A DNA stretch of 64,000 bases from Chloroflexota bacterium (GCA_026708115.1 JAPOVL010000027.1:1-64000), one strand, 5' to 3'. Positions 18,661 through 27,925 are shown, counted from the stretch's first letter. Notes: generated from the sequence alone by a model not told the origin. Numbers and translations: made by a program.

Positions 18661-19659
18661 ATGACCCTGCTTAAAGAATTCATACTGCCTCGTTTTGCGC
18701 AATGGCTCATCGTCATTTTCGTCGGCGTCACAATTACCTTTATCATCCCTCGCTTGTCGCCGGTCAATCCGGTAACGGAAGCGCTGGCGCGTATGCAGAT
18801 GTACCAGAATATAGACCCCGAGGCGGTGCAGGCAATGCATGACACCTTACTTGATCTATACGGGCTGGACGGCAGCGTTCTGGAACAATATGTCAACTTC
18901 TGGAAACGCGTCCTCAAGGGTGATCTGGGTCCGTCCCTTGCCTCTTTCCCGTTGTCGGTCAATCAATTGATCGGCGTAAGCATTGGCTGGACGATTGGAT
19001 TGCTCGGCACGTCAATTCTCATCGCCTGGACGCTGGGTATGACGCTGGGCTCCTTGGCCGGATACTACCCGAACCGTTGGTGGTCGGAAGGCTTGGAGAA
19101 AACGCTGATCACCGTTTACCCGGTGCCGTATTACATTCTGGCTTTTGTATTGCTGATGGCCTTCACGTTTTATCTGCCGATCTTCCCGCTTATCGGCGGG
19201 GCGCGCGGCACAGCGGCGCTCACCTGGGAATACATCACCAGCGTGCTGCATCATGGTTTCTTGCCGGCTCTATCCATCGTGATTGGCGCGACCGCCCATC
19301 GCTTCATTATGGCCAAAGCCCTCACGACGACAGAGAAATCCAGCGATTATGTGCAGTACGCGCAGATGGCGGCACTGCCTCAACGCAAAATATTGTTCTA
19401 TTACGTCACCCGAAACACGCTCTTGCCCCAGGTGACGGACTTGAGCTTGTCCTTGGGAGCGCTTTTTGGCGGCGCGATCATCGCCGAATTCGTATTTGGT
19501 TATCCGGGGATTGGCACGACGATGTATACCGCCATCAACAACGGCGACTATAACGCGATTATGGGCATCACTTTGCTGTCAATTGTGGGCATTGCGACGG
19601 CTTCACTGCTCATCGACCTCATCTACCCCTTGATTGATCCCCGTGTCCGCTATCGTTAG
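18661..19659 (+). CDS. ABC transporter permease, DppB type, copy 1
   Basis: A 332-residue inner-membrane permease with about six helices. It begins with the family N-terminus (LKEFILPRFAQWLIVIFVGVTITFIIPRL is the first helix region) and carries the ATPase-contacting loop around residues 220-245 (KSSDYVQYAQMAALPQRK). It is about two-thirds similar by eye to the gene at 22848-23846. No good ribosome site precedes the ATG, and a REP-like pair lies just upstream, consistent with lower expression than the binding protein. Confidence 0.92.
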   Translation: MTLLKEFILPRFAQWLIVIFVGVTITFIIPRLSPVNPVTEALARMQMYQNIDPEAVQAMHDTLLDLYGLDGSVLEQYVNFWKRVLKGDLGPSLASFPLSVNQLIGVSIGWTIGLLGTSILIAWTLGMTLGSLAGYYPNRWWSEGLEKTLITVYPVPYYILAFVLLMAFTFYLPIFPLIGGARGTAALTWEYITSVLHHGFLPALSIVIGATAHRFIMAKALTTTEKSSDYVQYAQMAALPQRKILFYYVTRNTLLPQVTDLSLSLGALFGGAIIAEFVFGYPGIGTTMYTAINNGDYNAIMGITLLSIVGIATASLLIDLIYPLIDPRVRYR

Positions 19660-19664
19660 TTTAT

Positions 19665-20567
19665 ATGGCGAATGATGTGCTAAGAGCTACGATTAGAGAC
19701 CTCTTTCGTTTCAGCTTATCGTTCCGTTTCGGATCGATCATCCTGGTGATTGTCGGCATTCTTTTGCTGCTTTCGTTTTTCTCTCCATTTGAATCCGATG
19801 ACCGGCGTGTTGTGCCGCGCAATAAACCGCCATCCCAAGAATTCATTCTCGGTACAACGGGAAACGGGCAGGACGGCTTCTGGCTCCTGACCTTTGCCAT
19901 CCGCAACACCTTGATGGTATCCGGTCTGGCGGTCCTCATTGGACGCAGCATTGCCGTCATGGTGGGCATGATTACCGGTTATCTCGGCGGTAAGACCGAT
20001 CGGGTCATATCCTCGATTGTGGATAGCATCATCGTCATTCCGCGACTGCCCTTGCTCATTCTGATCGCGGCGATTATGCAAGGCGAGATGACCGTATTGT
20101 CGCTTGCCTTGTTATTGGGCATTCTGGACTGGGCGCATCCTTCCAAGCGTTACCGCGCTATGATTTTGTCCCTGCGCGAGCGCGAATTCACCCATACGGC
20201 GATCTTCTCGGGCATGAATGCGGTAAAAGTGGTGGTGCAAGAGCACTTGCCATTTTTGATTCCTCTTCTATTGGCAGATGCGGTGGCTGGTTTCCTCTGG
20301 GCCATCGGCATGGAGGTGACGCTGTCGGTATTGGGTCTGAGCGATTTGACCACGCCCAGCATCGGCACTTTGATATTTTGGGGCAATTATCACCACGCTT
20401 TGCTGAGACGCCGTGTCTGGATTCTGGCGGCGCCGATTGCGGCATCGGTATTGATGGTGGTCGGCTTTTATCTGGTCTCGCTGTCGCTAAGTGAATATCT
20501 TGATCCAAGAACTCGGCTGAGCCGCTTGACGGTGGGCGAACAGATTGATGGCGGCAAGGCAGGCTAG
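19665..20567 (+). CDS. ABC transporter permease, DppC type, copy 1
   Basis: A 300-residue second permease of the Dpp/Opp importer with about six helices. It carries the DppC-style N-terminal RDLFRFSLSFRFGSIILV region and the coupling loop SLREREFTHTAIFSGMNAVKVV near 165-190. It begins 5 bp after its partner's stop. Paralogue of 23856-24779 (shared TIRDLFRFS, EVTLSVLGL-like and GEYLDPR-type endings). Confidence 0.92.
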   Translation: MANDVLRATIRDLFRFSLSFRFGSIILVIVGILLLLSFFSPFESDDRRVVPRNKPPSQEFILGTTGNGQDGFWLLTFAIRNTLMVSGLAVLIGRSIAVMVGMITGYLGGKTDRVISSIVDSIIVIPRLPLLILIAAIMQGEMTVLSLALLLGILDWAHPSKRYRAMILSLREREFTHTAIFSGMNAVKVVVQEHLPFLIPLLLADAVAGFLWAIGMEVTLSVLGLSDLTTPSIGTLIFWGNYHHALLRRRVWILAAPIAASVLMVVGFYLVSLSLSEYLDPRTRLSRLTVGEQIDGGKAG

Positions 20568-20602
20568 GAACCGGAAAGAGCTTGGCGCTTTCGCGGCGCT
20601 GC

Positions 20603-20669
20603 AGATTCGACAACAAGCCATTGATTTAGCTGTTCTGGCGCGACATCGCAGGTTCGGGAAACCGATTAC
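20603..20669 (+). repeat. Duplicated upstream region, copy 2
   Basis: AGATTCGACAACAAGCCA (20603-20620) followed by TTGATTTAGCT, matching copy 1 at 16418-16446. It follows the end of cassette 1 by about 35 bp and marks the left edge of the second repeat of the cassette. Confidence 0.7.
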
Positions 20670-20697
20670 TTGCAAAGTCGCGAATCTGCGTTACTAT
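20670..20697 (+). promoter_or_regulatory. Promoter of importer cassette 2
   Basis: TTGCAA (20670-20675), a 16-bp spacer and TACTAT (20692-20697), at the position equivalent to the cassette 1 promoter. Confidence 0.6.
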
Positions 20698-20725
20698 ATG
20701 CTAGCGATTGCCCGTTTTGGGCTGG

Positions 20726-20764
20726 CAGGAGCGCTGCTCAACCGCTCCTGCGCGTTTTGTTCCG
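20726..20764 (+). promoter_or_regulatory. Leader hairpin with T-rich tail upstream of binding protein 2
   Basis: CAGGAGCG (20726-20733) pairs with CGCTCCTG (20743-20750) and is followed by CGCGTTTTGTT. It occupies the leader between promoter and GAGGAG ribosome site and resembles an attenuator. Sequence differs from the cassette 1 hairpin although flanks are conserved. Confidence 0.4.
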
Positions 20765-20784
20765 TTTAGCGAGGAGTTTTTTCA

Positions 20785-22722
20785 ATGTTTAGGAAGCTTG
20801 TACTTTTGTTGTTGTTGGCGCTGCTAGTTGTGCCAACGCTTGTTGGCGTCGCCCAGGAACCGCAGGGTCTGCCGGTGGAAGTGCCGGGCGGGCGGGCGAA
20901 TCTATTTGTCTTCGACCAGATCTTCCGTTGGGGCTCGGTCGGCAACTTCAATGTTTGGCGCACCGGCGGCAATACGCCGCACCACCATGCGCTGATGCTG
21001 GAGACATTCTGGAATGGTGACCAGGAGACCGGCGAGAACATAAACGCGCTGGCGATTTCCGGTCCCGTGTACAATGAGGACTTCACCGAGATGTCGGTCG
21101 ACCTGCGCGAAGGCGTAATGTGGACCGATGGCGAAGAATTCAACGCCGATGATGTGGTTTACACCGTTGAGACTGTTAAAGCTAACCCGGGCTTGACGCA
21201 ACAGGGCTGGCACGCGCAGCTGACCAAATTTGATGTCGGCGTCGAAAAGACTGGCGAATTCAGCGTTAAATTCACCACGTTGCCCAACCCGCGTTTGCAC
21301 ACTGTCTTTGAATCGCGCTGGGCCGGCCTGTACATGATGCCAAGCCACTACGTTTCCGAGGTGGAAGCGAATCTGGCTGATGGCGAGACCCTCGCCGATT
21401 GGCATTGGAACGCCGAAGATGTCATCGTGCTGGGCAACTACCTGCCGCAGCAGGTTGATCCCAACGGCTATTGGGAGCTGTTCAAACGCCGCGATGATCC
21501 GGAGAATTCGTTGGCTGGCATCATCACCGGAGGCAGCGGTCCTCCCTATGTGTTGAGCATCTTCTACGGCAACGAGAATATCAAGAAGGCGATCGCCATG
21601 TCTCGTGGCGAGCTGGATGTCTACTTCGATGTCGATATCGAGTCCTTCGAGACGACGCTGGATACCACGCCGACCGCGCGCAGCTGGTACAAAGATTTCC
21701 CCTGGGCTTTCCCCAATGAGTACAGCACGCGTCACTTGGCTTTCAACTTCGAAGGCGACCCCTTGCTGCAAAACAAGGACGTTCGCTGGGCGCTTGCGCT
21801 GGCCATCAACAATGTTGAGCTGGCCGGCGATTATATCGGCGGGCTCGCCAAAGTCACAACCTTTGCGGTACCGCCGACGGCGGCCATGACGGGGATTTAC
21901 CATGAGGCAATGGAGCCCTGGCTGAACGAGTTGCAGATTGACTTGGGCGATGGCGAGATGTTCTCCGTATATGACCCGACTGTTCCGGACCAGCTCAACG
22001 CCTGGGCGGAAGCGCAGGGCCATGAGGTGCCGGGCACGCCAGCGGAGATATTTGGCACCGGTTGGTGGAAGTTCGCGCCCGAAGCGTCCGAGAAGCTGCT
22101 GATTAAAGCCGGCTTGAGCCGCGATGGCGGCGGCAACTGGCTGACGCCCGATGGCGAAATCTGGACCCTCGACCTGCAGTCCGACCCCAGCGAGAACGAT
22201 GCTTACCGTATGGGGCAAGCGGCTGCCGATATGTGGCAGGACTTCGGCATTGACGTCAACTTCATCACGCTGGATCGCGGCGCCTGGTCGCAGAACCACC
22301 ACGTTGGCGCCTTCGAGGTCAGCACGCCCTGGGGATCCTTCGCGCTGCCGGCCGGCGACTTCTGGCCGCGCATCAACGGCATGCATTCGGACTTCTATGC
22401 CCCGGCTGGCGAAGATTATCGTCCCTTGGGCGGCAACAGCCTTCGGCGCCTGGTCGATCCCAAGATCGATGAATTGCTCGATGCGATGGAGGCGGTCGAT
22501 CCGGTTGGCCAAGCCGATCAAAACATCGCCTTGAACATCGAGTTCATCCAGCACTGGGTCGAGAACATGATCGACATCACCTGCATCGCCTTCAAGAAGC
22601 TGGTCACCTGGGACGAGAAATACTGGACCGGTTTCCCCACGGCTGAGAATCCGTATGCGATGCCCCTGTACTGGTTCCAGGGCGGCAAGTACGCCATCCA
22701 GGGCCTGACATCGACGTCGTAA
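20785..22722 (+). CDS. ABC transporter substrate-binding protein, Dpp/Opp type, copy 2
   Basis: A 645-residue extracellular binding protein. The signal peptide covers about 1-23 (ending GVA then Gln, no Cys). SBP_bac_5 features: LREGVMWTDGEEFNADDVVYTVE near 105, AMSRGELDVYFDVDIESFE, NKDVRWALALAINN. The ribosome site GAGGAG lies about 10 nt before the ATG. The divergence from copy 1 is concentrated in the N- and C-terminal thirds, suggesting a related but different ligand. It heads the second copy of the cassette, whose permease genes are followed by the only ATPase genes of the cluster. Confidence 0.92.
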   Translation: MFRKLVLLLLLALLVVPTLVGVAQEPQGLPVEVPGGRANLFVFDQIFRWGSVGNFNVWRTGGNTPHHHALMLETFWNGDQETGENINALAISGPVYNEDFTEMSVDLREGVMWTDGEEFNADDVVYTVETVKANPGLTQQGWHAQLTKFDVGVEKTGEFSVKFTTLPNPRLHTVFESRWAGLYMMPSHYVSEVEANLADGETLADWHWNAEDVIVLGNYLPQQVDPNGYWELFKRRDDPENSLAGIITGGSGPPYVLSIFYGNENIKKAIAMSRGELDVYFDVDIESFETTLDTTPTARSWYKDFPWAFPNEYSTRHLAFNFEGDPLLQNKDVRWALALAINNVELAGDYIGGLAKVTTFAVPPTAAMTGIYHEAMEPWLNELQIDLGDGEMFSVYDPTVPDQLNAWAEAQGHEVPGTPAEIFGTGWWKFAPEASEKLLIKAGLSRDGGGNWLTPDGEIWTLDLQSDPSENDAYRMGQAAADMWQDFGIDVNFITLDRGAWSQNHHVGAFEVSTPWGSFALPAGDFWPRINGMHSDFYAPAGEDYRPLGGNSLRRLVDPKIDELLDAMEAVDPVGQADQNIALNIEFIQHWVENMIDITCIAFKKLVTWDEKYWTGFPTAENPYAMPLYWFQGGKYAIQGLTSTS

Positions 22723-22730
22723 CTAACTTC

Positions 22731-22833
22731 ACCCCCACCCCAAGCCCCTCCCCCATAAAGAGGGAGGGGCTTTGGTGGCGTGAGTTTGATCTCCCCCTTC
22801 CCTCATTTTGGGGGAAGGGCCGGGGATGGGGGC
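22731..22833. repeat. C-rich double-hairpin element between binding protein 2 and its permease
   Basis: First hairpin: AAGCCCCTCCC..., loop, ...GGGAGGGGCTT (22742-22772). Second: CCCCCTTCCC, loop, GGGGGAAGGG (22792-22819), then CCGGGGATGGGGG. It fills nearly the whole gap. A half copy of the right arm appears at 4796-4821. Confidence 0.6.
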
Positions 22834-22847
22834 AATAAGGACACTTG

Positions 22848-23846
22848 ATGAATCTGCTGCGGACCTACATCCTGCCACGCATCCTGCAATGGGCACTTGT
22901 CATCTTTGTTGGCATATCAGCCACCTTTCTGATTCCGCGCCTGTCGCCGATTAATCCGGTCGATGAAATGATCGGGCGCATGACCGCATTCGCGTCAATC
23001 GATCCCCATGCGGTTGTCAGTATGCGCGAATCGGCAACGGCGCTCTTTGGCTTGGAAGGCACATTGCTTGAACAGTATGGCCGCTTTTGGGCGCGTCTAT
23101 TCACAGGAGATTTGGGCGTATCATTTGGAAATTTCCCGCGCCCGGTCTCGGATATCATCGCCGCTGGCTTGCCCTGGACGATTGGTCTCTTAAGTGTAGC
23201 CATCCTCATTTCCTGGGTATCGGGCGTATTTCTGGGCGCGCTGGCCGGTTACTTTCATGATCGGCGCTGGGCGCAGGTCCTCGAACGGTTCGTCGTCGTC
23301 GTTTATCCCATTCCCTACCTTATTATCGCGTTTGTCCTTATTTTTGTCTTTGCCTGGTGGTTGAAGTGGTTCCCGCTGGTGGGCGGCTCGCGCGGGCAAC
23401 CGGGGCTCACCTGGGACTACATCAGCACGCTGCTTTATTTTGGCTTCTTGCCGGCATTATCTCTTGTCATCGGCTCCACCGCTTTTCGCTTCATCATGGC
23501 GAAGTCGCTGACGACCACCGAGATCGCCAGCGATTATGTGCAGTACGCTGAATTGGCGGCCGTGCCCAAGCGCAAGATCATTCTCTTCTACGTCGCGCGC
23601 AACACGATGCTTCCGCAAGTGACGGATTTGGCGCTGTCGCTCGGCGCGCTGTTTGAAGGGGCGCTGATCACCGAGGTCTTGTTCGCGTATCCGGGTTTGG
23701 GTTTCGTGCTCTACAACGCGATCTACAATGCCGACTACAACATCATCATGGGCATCACGCTCTTGTCGATTGCCGGCATCGCTACTGCATCCCTGCTTAT
23801 TGACTTGCTCTATCCGATCTTCGACCCACGCGTCCGCTTGAGATAG
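22848..23846 (+). CDS. ABC transporter permease, DppB type, copy 2
   Basis: A 332-residue membrane permease with about six helices, paralogous to 18661-19659 (ILPRILQWALVIFVG start, SDYVQYAELAAVPKRK coupling loop). The ATG at 22848 has AAGGA 6 nt upstream; a TTG one codon earlier is less likely. It lies directly after a double-hairpin element. Confidence 0.92.
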   Translation: MNLLRTYILPRILQWALVIFVGISATFLIPRLSPINPVDEMIGRMTAFASIDPHAVVSMRESATALFGLEGTLLEQYGRFWARLFTGDLGVSFGNFPRPVSDIIAAGLPWTIGLLSVAILISWVSGVFLGALAGYFHDRRWAQVLERFVVVVYPIPYLIIAFVLIFVFAWWLKWFPLVGGSRGQPGLTWDYISTLLYFGFLPALSLVIGSTAFRFIMAKSLTTTEIASDYVQYAELAAVPKRKIILFYVARNTMLPQVTDLALSLGALFEGALITEVLFAYPGLGFVLYNAIYNADYNIIMGITLLSIAGIATASLLIDLLYPIFDPRVRLR

Positions 23847-23855
23847 GGATTCATT

Positions 23856-24779
23856 TTGCTAACTACGATTCGCGATTTATTCCGTTTCAGCCCATCGTTT
23901 CGTTTTGGCTCGCTAATTCTGATAGTCGTGGCCGCTTTTGTGCTTTTGTCTGCTTTTTCTCCGTATGAGGAAGACAGGCTGCGCCGGAAGGTGAAGCGCA
24001 ACCAACCGCCGTCGGCCGACTTCGTATTCGGTACGACATCGCAGGGTCAAGATGTCTTCTGGTCGCTGACCTTCGCCATTCGCAATACGCTGATTATTTC
24101 TGGCATCGCCGTTTTCATCGGTCGCGGCATTGGCGTAACGCTGGGCATGATATCCGGCTATTTGGGCGGGATTTTCGACCGCGCGGCGCAATCCATCGTT
24201 GAGAGCGTCATCGTCGTACCGCGATTACCCTTGCTCATATTAATCGGTTCCATCCTGCGCGGCAGCCTGACGATGTTCACGCTGGGCATTCTCATCGGCA
24301 TACTTGATTGGGCGTATCCCTCAAAACGCTATCGCGCGCAAGTCTTAAGCCTGCGCGAGCGCGACTTCACGCATACGGCGGTATTCAGCGGCATGGGCAG
24401 CTTCAAAATCGTACTCCGCGAGCACTTGCCCTTCATCATCCCCTTCCTGCTGGCGGATGTCATCAGCGGTTTTCTGTTCTCAATTGGTATCGAGGTGACG
24501 CTGTCCTATCTCGGCTTGGCTAACCTCGACAGTCCAACCATCGGCACCATGATCTATTGGGGCAATTACTACCAGTCGATTCCGGCGGGCAGACCCTGGG
24601 TGATGGTCGTGCCGATGGTCACCGCGATTCTTATGGTCTTGGGCTTCTATTTGATGTCGGTTGGCCTAGGCGAGTATCTGGATCCGCGCAAACGTTTGGT
24701 CCGTCTGACGGCTCATGCCGGCGAGGAGGCGGAAGACGACGACCCGCGCAAAGAGAAGGATGACGTATGGGCACCATAA
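23856..24779 (+). CDS. ABC transporter permease, DppC type, copy 2
   Basis: A 307-residue permease with about six helices and the loop SLRERDFTHTAVFSGMGSFKIV. It appears to start at a TTG (23856), 6 nt after GGGA at 23846-23849; no ATG is available upstream in frame, and the text aligns with copy 1 from TIRDLFRFS. The charged C-terminal tail (HAGEEAEDDDPRKEKDD) overlaps the start of the ATPase gene by 13 bp. Confidence 0.9.
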   Translation: MLTTIRDLFRFSPSFRFGSLILIVVAAFVLLSAFSPYEEDRLRRKVKRNQPPSADFVFGTTSQGQDVFWSLTFAIRNTLIISGIAVFIGRGIGVTLGMISGYLGGIFDRAAQSIVESVIVVPRLPLLILIGSILRGSLTMFTLGILIGILDWAYPSKRYRAQVLSLRERDFTHTAVFSGMGSFKIVLREHLPFIIPFLLADVISGFLFSIGIEVTLSYLGLANLDSPTIGTMIYWGNYYQSIPAGRPWVMVVPMVTAILMVLGFYLMSVGLGEYLDPRKRLVRLTAHAGEEAEDDDPRKEKDDVWAP

Positions 24780-25777
24780 TTGAAACCAACAACCTGCGCG
24801 CCTATTACATCACCAAGGCCTACGGCGTCGAGCGCACGGTCAAAGCGGTAGACGATATCACCTTGCGAATCCAGGAAGGCGAGGTTTATGGCATCGCTGG
24901 CGAATCGGGCTGCGGCAAATCGACGCTCTTGCGGATTCTGTTGGGCGCCTATCAGCCGCCGCTGACGGTGGTTGGCGGCGAGGTGATCTATCATCTCGAT
25001 GGCGAGGAGATGAACGCGGCCGATATGAGCGACGAGCAGCAGCGCGATCTGAAATGGCGCACGATCTCTTACATCCCGCAGGGGTCGATGCATGTACTCA
25101 ATCCGGTGCGACGCATTCGCGATACCTTTCACGATTTTATCAGCGCGCATCGCGATGTGACCAAGAAGGAATCTTTCCAACTTACGGCGGAATACCTGCG
25201 CGATCTCGGCCTGCCGGAGAAGGTGATGGCGTCTTATCCGCATCAGCTTTCGGGCGGTATGCGGCAGCGCGTTACGATCGCGCTTGCGACTATTCTGTGG
25301 CCGAAACTCATCTTCGCCGATGAGCCGACTACCGCGCTGGATGTCGTCGTGCAGCGCGGCGTGATACAGATGCTGAAGGATGTGCAGCAGAAAGAAGGCA
25401 GCACGCTGGTTTTGATCACGCACGATATCGGCGTGCACGCCAATTTGGCCGATCGCATCGGCATCCTTTACGCGGGTAAGCTGGTGGAAGAGTCGGACAC
25501 GAAGACGATACTGGAGAGCCCGCGACATCCTTATACACGGTACTTGATCGAGTCGCTGCCCAGCCTGGATTCGCGCGAAGAACGCCTGGCCATCCCCGGG
25601 CGTCCGCCGGCGCTGGATCGTCCGCCGAGCGGCTGTCGCTTCCATGAGCGCTGCCCGCTGGCGAAAGATGTCTGCAAGACGATCGAACCGGAGTTGATCG
25701 AGATTGAGCCGAAGCATTTCACCGCCTGCCATGTTGTCGAGGAGGAGCTAAATGGAGGTCACAGTGTCTACGCGTGA
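24767..25777 (+). CDS. ABC transporter ATP-binding protein, DppD type
   Basis: A 336-residue cytoplasmic ATPase for the importer. Walker A GESGCGKST (about 45-53), signature LSGGMRQRV (about 162-170), Walker B LIFADEPTTALD and the switch His in LITHDIG. The C-terminal oligopeptide-transporter Cys region (SGCRFHERCPLAKDVC), which binds an iron-sulfur cluster in some relatives, is present. AAGGA lies 6 nt before the ATG. A single DppD/DppF pair presumably powers both permease pairs. Confidence 0.94.
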   Translation: MGTIIETNNLRAYYITKAYGVERTVKAVDDITLRIQEGEVYGIAGESGCGKSTLLRILLGAYQPPLTVVGGEVIYHLDGEEMNAADMSDEQQRDLKWRTISYIPQGSMHVLNPVRRIRDTFHDFISAHRDVTKKESFQLTAEYLRDLGLPEKVMASYPHQLSGGMRQRVTIALATILWPKLIFADEPTTALDVVVQRGVIQMLKDVQQKEGSTLVLITHDIGVHANLADRIGILYAGKLVEESDTKTILESPRHPYTRYLIESLPSLDSREERLAIPGRPPALDRPPSGCRFHERCPLAKDVCKTIEPELIEIEPKHFTACHVVEEELNGGHSVYA

Positions 25778-26825
25778 CTCGCAGTCTGAGCCGCATGGTG
25801 GCAGAGTCGACGCGCCACTCCTTCAAATTGAGAATCTGACTAAGGTCTTTCATATCCGCCAGGGATTTGCTTCGCAAGACTTTCACGCAGTCGATAACGC
25901 TTCCATCGTGATTGATTCCGACAAGCCGGAGATCTTCGCGGTGGTCGGTGAAAGCGGCAGCGGCAAGACCACCTTGGCGAAGATGGTGCTAGGCATGGAG
26001 TCCTCGTCGGAGGGCATTCTGCGTTACAAGAACCGCGTCATCAATGACATCAGCCGCAAGGAGATGAAGACCTGGTTCTACCGCGAAGTGCAGCCTGTGT
26101 TTCAAGATCCTTTCGCCGCTTTTAGTCCGCTGAAGCGGATTGACAGCTATCTGTACGAGACGGCGCAGAATTACAAGATGGTGGCTAACAAGAAGGAAGC
26201 GCCGCGATACATCAACGAGGTTTTGAGCGAGGTCGGCTTGACGCTGGCGGAGATCGCGGGGCGTTATCCCAACGAGCTATCAGGCGGGCAAGCGCAACGC
26301 GTGGCCATCGCGCGAGCTTTGATCACCAAGCCATCTCTGATTGTCGCTGATGAGCCGGTGTCAATGCTGGACGCTTCGCTGCGCATGTCGATTGTGAACA
26401 TGTTTCGCAAGCTGAAGGAAGATAATAACGTCAGTGTCATTTACATCACGCATGATCTGGCGACTGCCTATTACACGGGAGATCGCATCGCCGTGATGCT
26501 GCGCGGCTGGATTGTTGAGATGGGTCCGACTGAGCGTGTGCTGGGCAATCCGCTGCATCCTTATACGCAGAATCTCAAGACTTCGATTCCCAGCATCAAG
26601 TCCGAAGAAGCCTGGGACGAAAAAATCGATTTGGCGGTCATCGAAACCGATGAGTACACGCGCACCGGCTGCAAATTCGCCGGACGCTGCCCGGCGGTGA
26701 TGGACATTTGCCACGACAATGTGCCGCCGAGCGTGATCCATGAAGGGCGCACGGTCAAGTGCTTCCTTTATGACGAGACTGTGGATCCTGCCAAGAAGAC
26801 CTATTTGACCCCCGCGGCAACATGA
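25752..26825 (+). CDS. ABC transporter ATP-binding protein, DppF type
   Basis: A 357-residue partner ATPase. Walker A GESGSGKTT (about 67-75), signature LSGGQAQRV, Walker B LIVADEPVSMLD, switch YITHDLA, and C-terminal TGCKFAGRCPAVMDIC Cys region. The ATG at 25752 lies inside the end of the DppD gene (26-bp overlap), 4 nt after GGAGGAG at 25741-25747. It closes the importer operon. Confidence 0.94.
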   Translation: MEVTVSTRDSQSEPHGGRVDAPLLQIENLTKVFHIRQGFASQDFHAVDNASIVIDSDKPEIFAVVGESGSGKTTLAKMVLGMESSSEGILRYKNRVINDISRKEMKTWFYREVQPVFQDPFAAFSPLKRIDSYLYETAQNYKMVANKKEAPRYINEVLSEVGLTLAEIAGRYPNELSGGQAQRVAIARALITKPSLIVADEPVSMLDASLRMSIVNMFRKLKEDNNVSVIYITHDLATAYYTGDRIAVMLRGWIVEMGPTERVLGNPLHPYTQNLKTSIPSIKSEEAWDEKIDLAVIETDEYTRTGCKFAGRCPAVMDICHDNVPPSVIHEGRTVKCFLYDETVDPAKKTYLTPAAT

Positions 26826-26886
26826 GCCATATTACTAAGTCTCAACTGAAGTTTCAATTGGCTCAGGTTATTTCGGATGCCTTCAG

Positions 26887-27840
26887 ATGGCGGCGCGAAT
26901 CATTGACCGGATAAAATACTGTCTTCACTCAGTTCTCGTCAGCCAAAGCGTGTGGCAGCGCATAAACCGTCCTGTATATCATCCCATCACCAAACATTTT
27001 AAGCGGCAACTCAAAGGCAACCGTAGCGGTCCGCCAGTGATTGCGGTTGCGCTGGCGGCGGCATTGCTGCTGCTGCTGGCGGTGGCGCGTGTATATGGCA
27101 GCGTTGGCTCCAGCGTAATTTGGTTGCTGCCCTTATGGTTGCTGCTCCACAGTCTCATTTGCTCGGGACGATGGATTTATCGTATCGTCTCGCTGATTTC
27201 GCGTCAGGGGCGTGACGGCGTATTGGACGAGGTGAGCGTGATTCCGCCGGGCAGAGTCTTCATCTATTTGGCGATATGCAAGGTGGTCTTGCACGAGGAA
27301 GACGCATTGGGGTGGGTCACGATGCTGCGAAAGATTGCCGGGGGCATCGTATTAGTCGCATTGGCCATGCCCATTCTTGTCACGCTCAATAGTTTGGAGA
27401 CCGTCGATACAAGTCGGCTGGTGCTTTTGCTAACGGAATTGTCGCTGTTGTCGCTGGTCATCATTCAGGAACACAAGCAGTCGGTCGTGTTATTGAGTTT
27501 GCTGCCGATGGCGCTCAGTCGCAGGCTGAAAGGACAGATCGACGGGACATGCCTGGTGCTGGTATGCTATGCCGTTCTGCAGCTACTCAGTTTCTTGATA
27601 GCCATAGCCGGTCCGGCGACGATCCAGGCAATTGCCCCGCGTTACCAGCTCGCGGTCGACATGGCGGCGATTGGGCTGGCGATGACGCTGGCACTGTTCT
27701 TGTTGATCCGCGAAGTGTTCATTTGGTCCTTGTGGCGGACGGTACTGCATCAAACCAACGCCGAGAGCGGCGTCTTGCGCTATTCGACGCATGCGGGCAA
27801 GCCGATCCGCGCGAAAGCGCTGGGCAGCAGGGTCCACTAG
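26887..27840 (+). CDS. Multi-pass membrane protein of unknown function
   Basis: A 317-residue protein I do not recognise. After a basic N-terminus (residues 1-50) there are about seven hydrophobic segments, at roughly 52-72, 76-94, 120-135, 152-170, 178-195, 222-246 and 255-275. There is no obvious ribosome site, and codon use is like the neighbours. It follows the importer by 61 bp; that gap contains TGAGCCA and TGGCTCA arms 29 nt apart. It precedes the GMC pair. No motif points to a function. Confidence 0.6.
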   Translation: MAARIIDRIKYCLHSVLVSQSVWQRINRPVYHPITKHFKRQLKGNRSGPPVIAVALAAALLLLLAVARVYGSVGSSVIWLLPLWLLLHSLICSGRWIYRIVSLISRQGRDGVLDEVSVIPPGRVFIYLAICKVVLHEEDALGWVTMLRKIAGGIVLVALAMPILVTLNSLETVDTSRLVLLLTELSLLSLVIIQEHKQSVVLLSLLPMALSRRLKGQIDGTCLVLVCYAVLQLLSFLIAIAGPATIQAIAPRYQLAVDMAAIGLAMTLALFLLIREVFIWSLWRTVLHQTNAESGVLRYSTHAGKPIRAKALGSRVH

Positions 27841-27925
27841 CGCTGGCAAAACTAATGAGGACGTCATTTCCGGCATCGAAATAGTGGTGTATATGGCGAC
27901 AAAACAAACCCGCGGGAGATGAGAT

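Noticed and set aside
20902..22554. 550-codon open frame antisense to binding protein 2
   Set aside because: Mirrors the codon bias of the real gene on the other strand; the sense protein has clear family motifs and a ribosome site.
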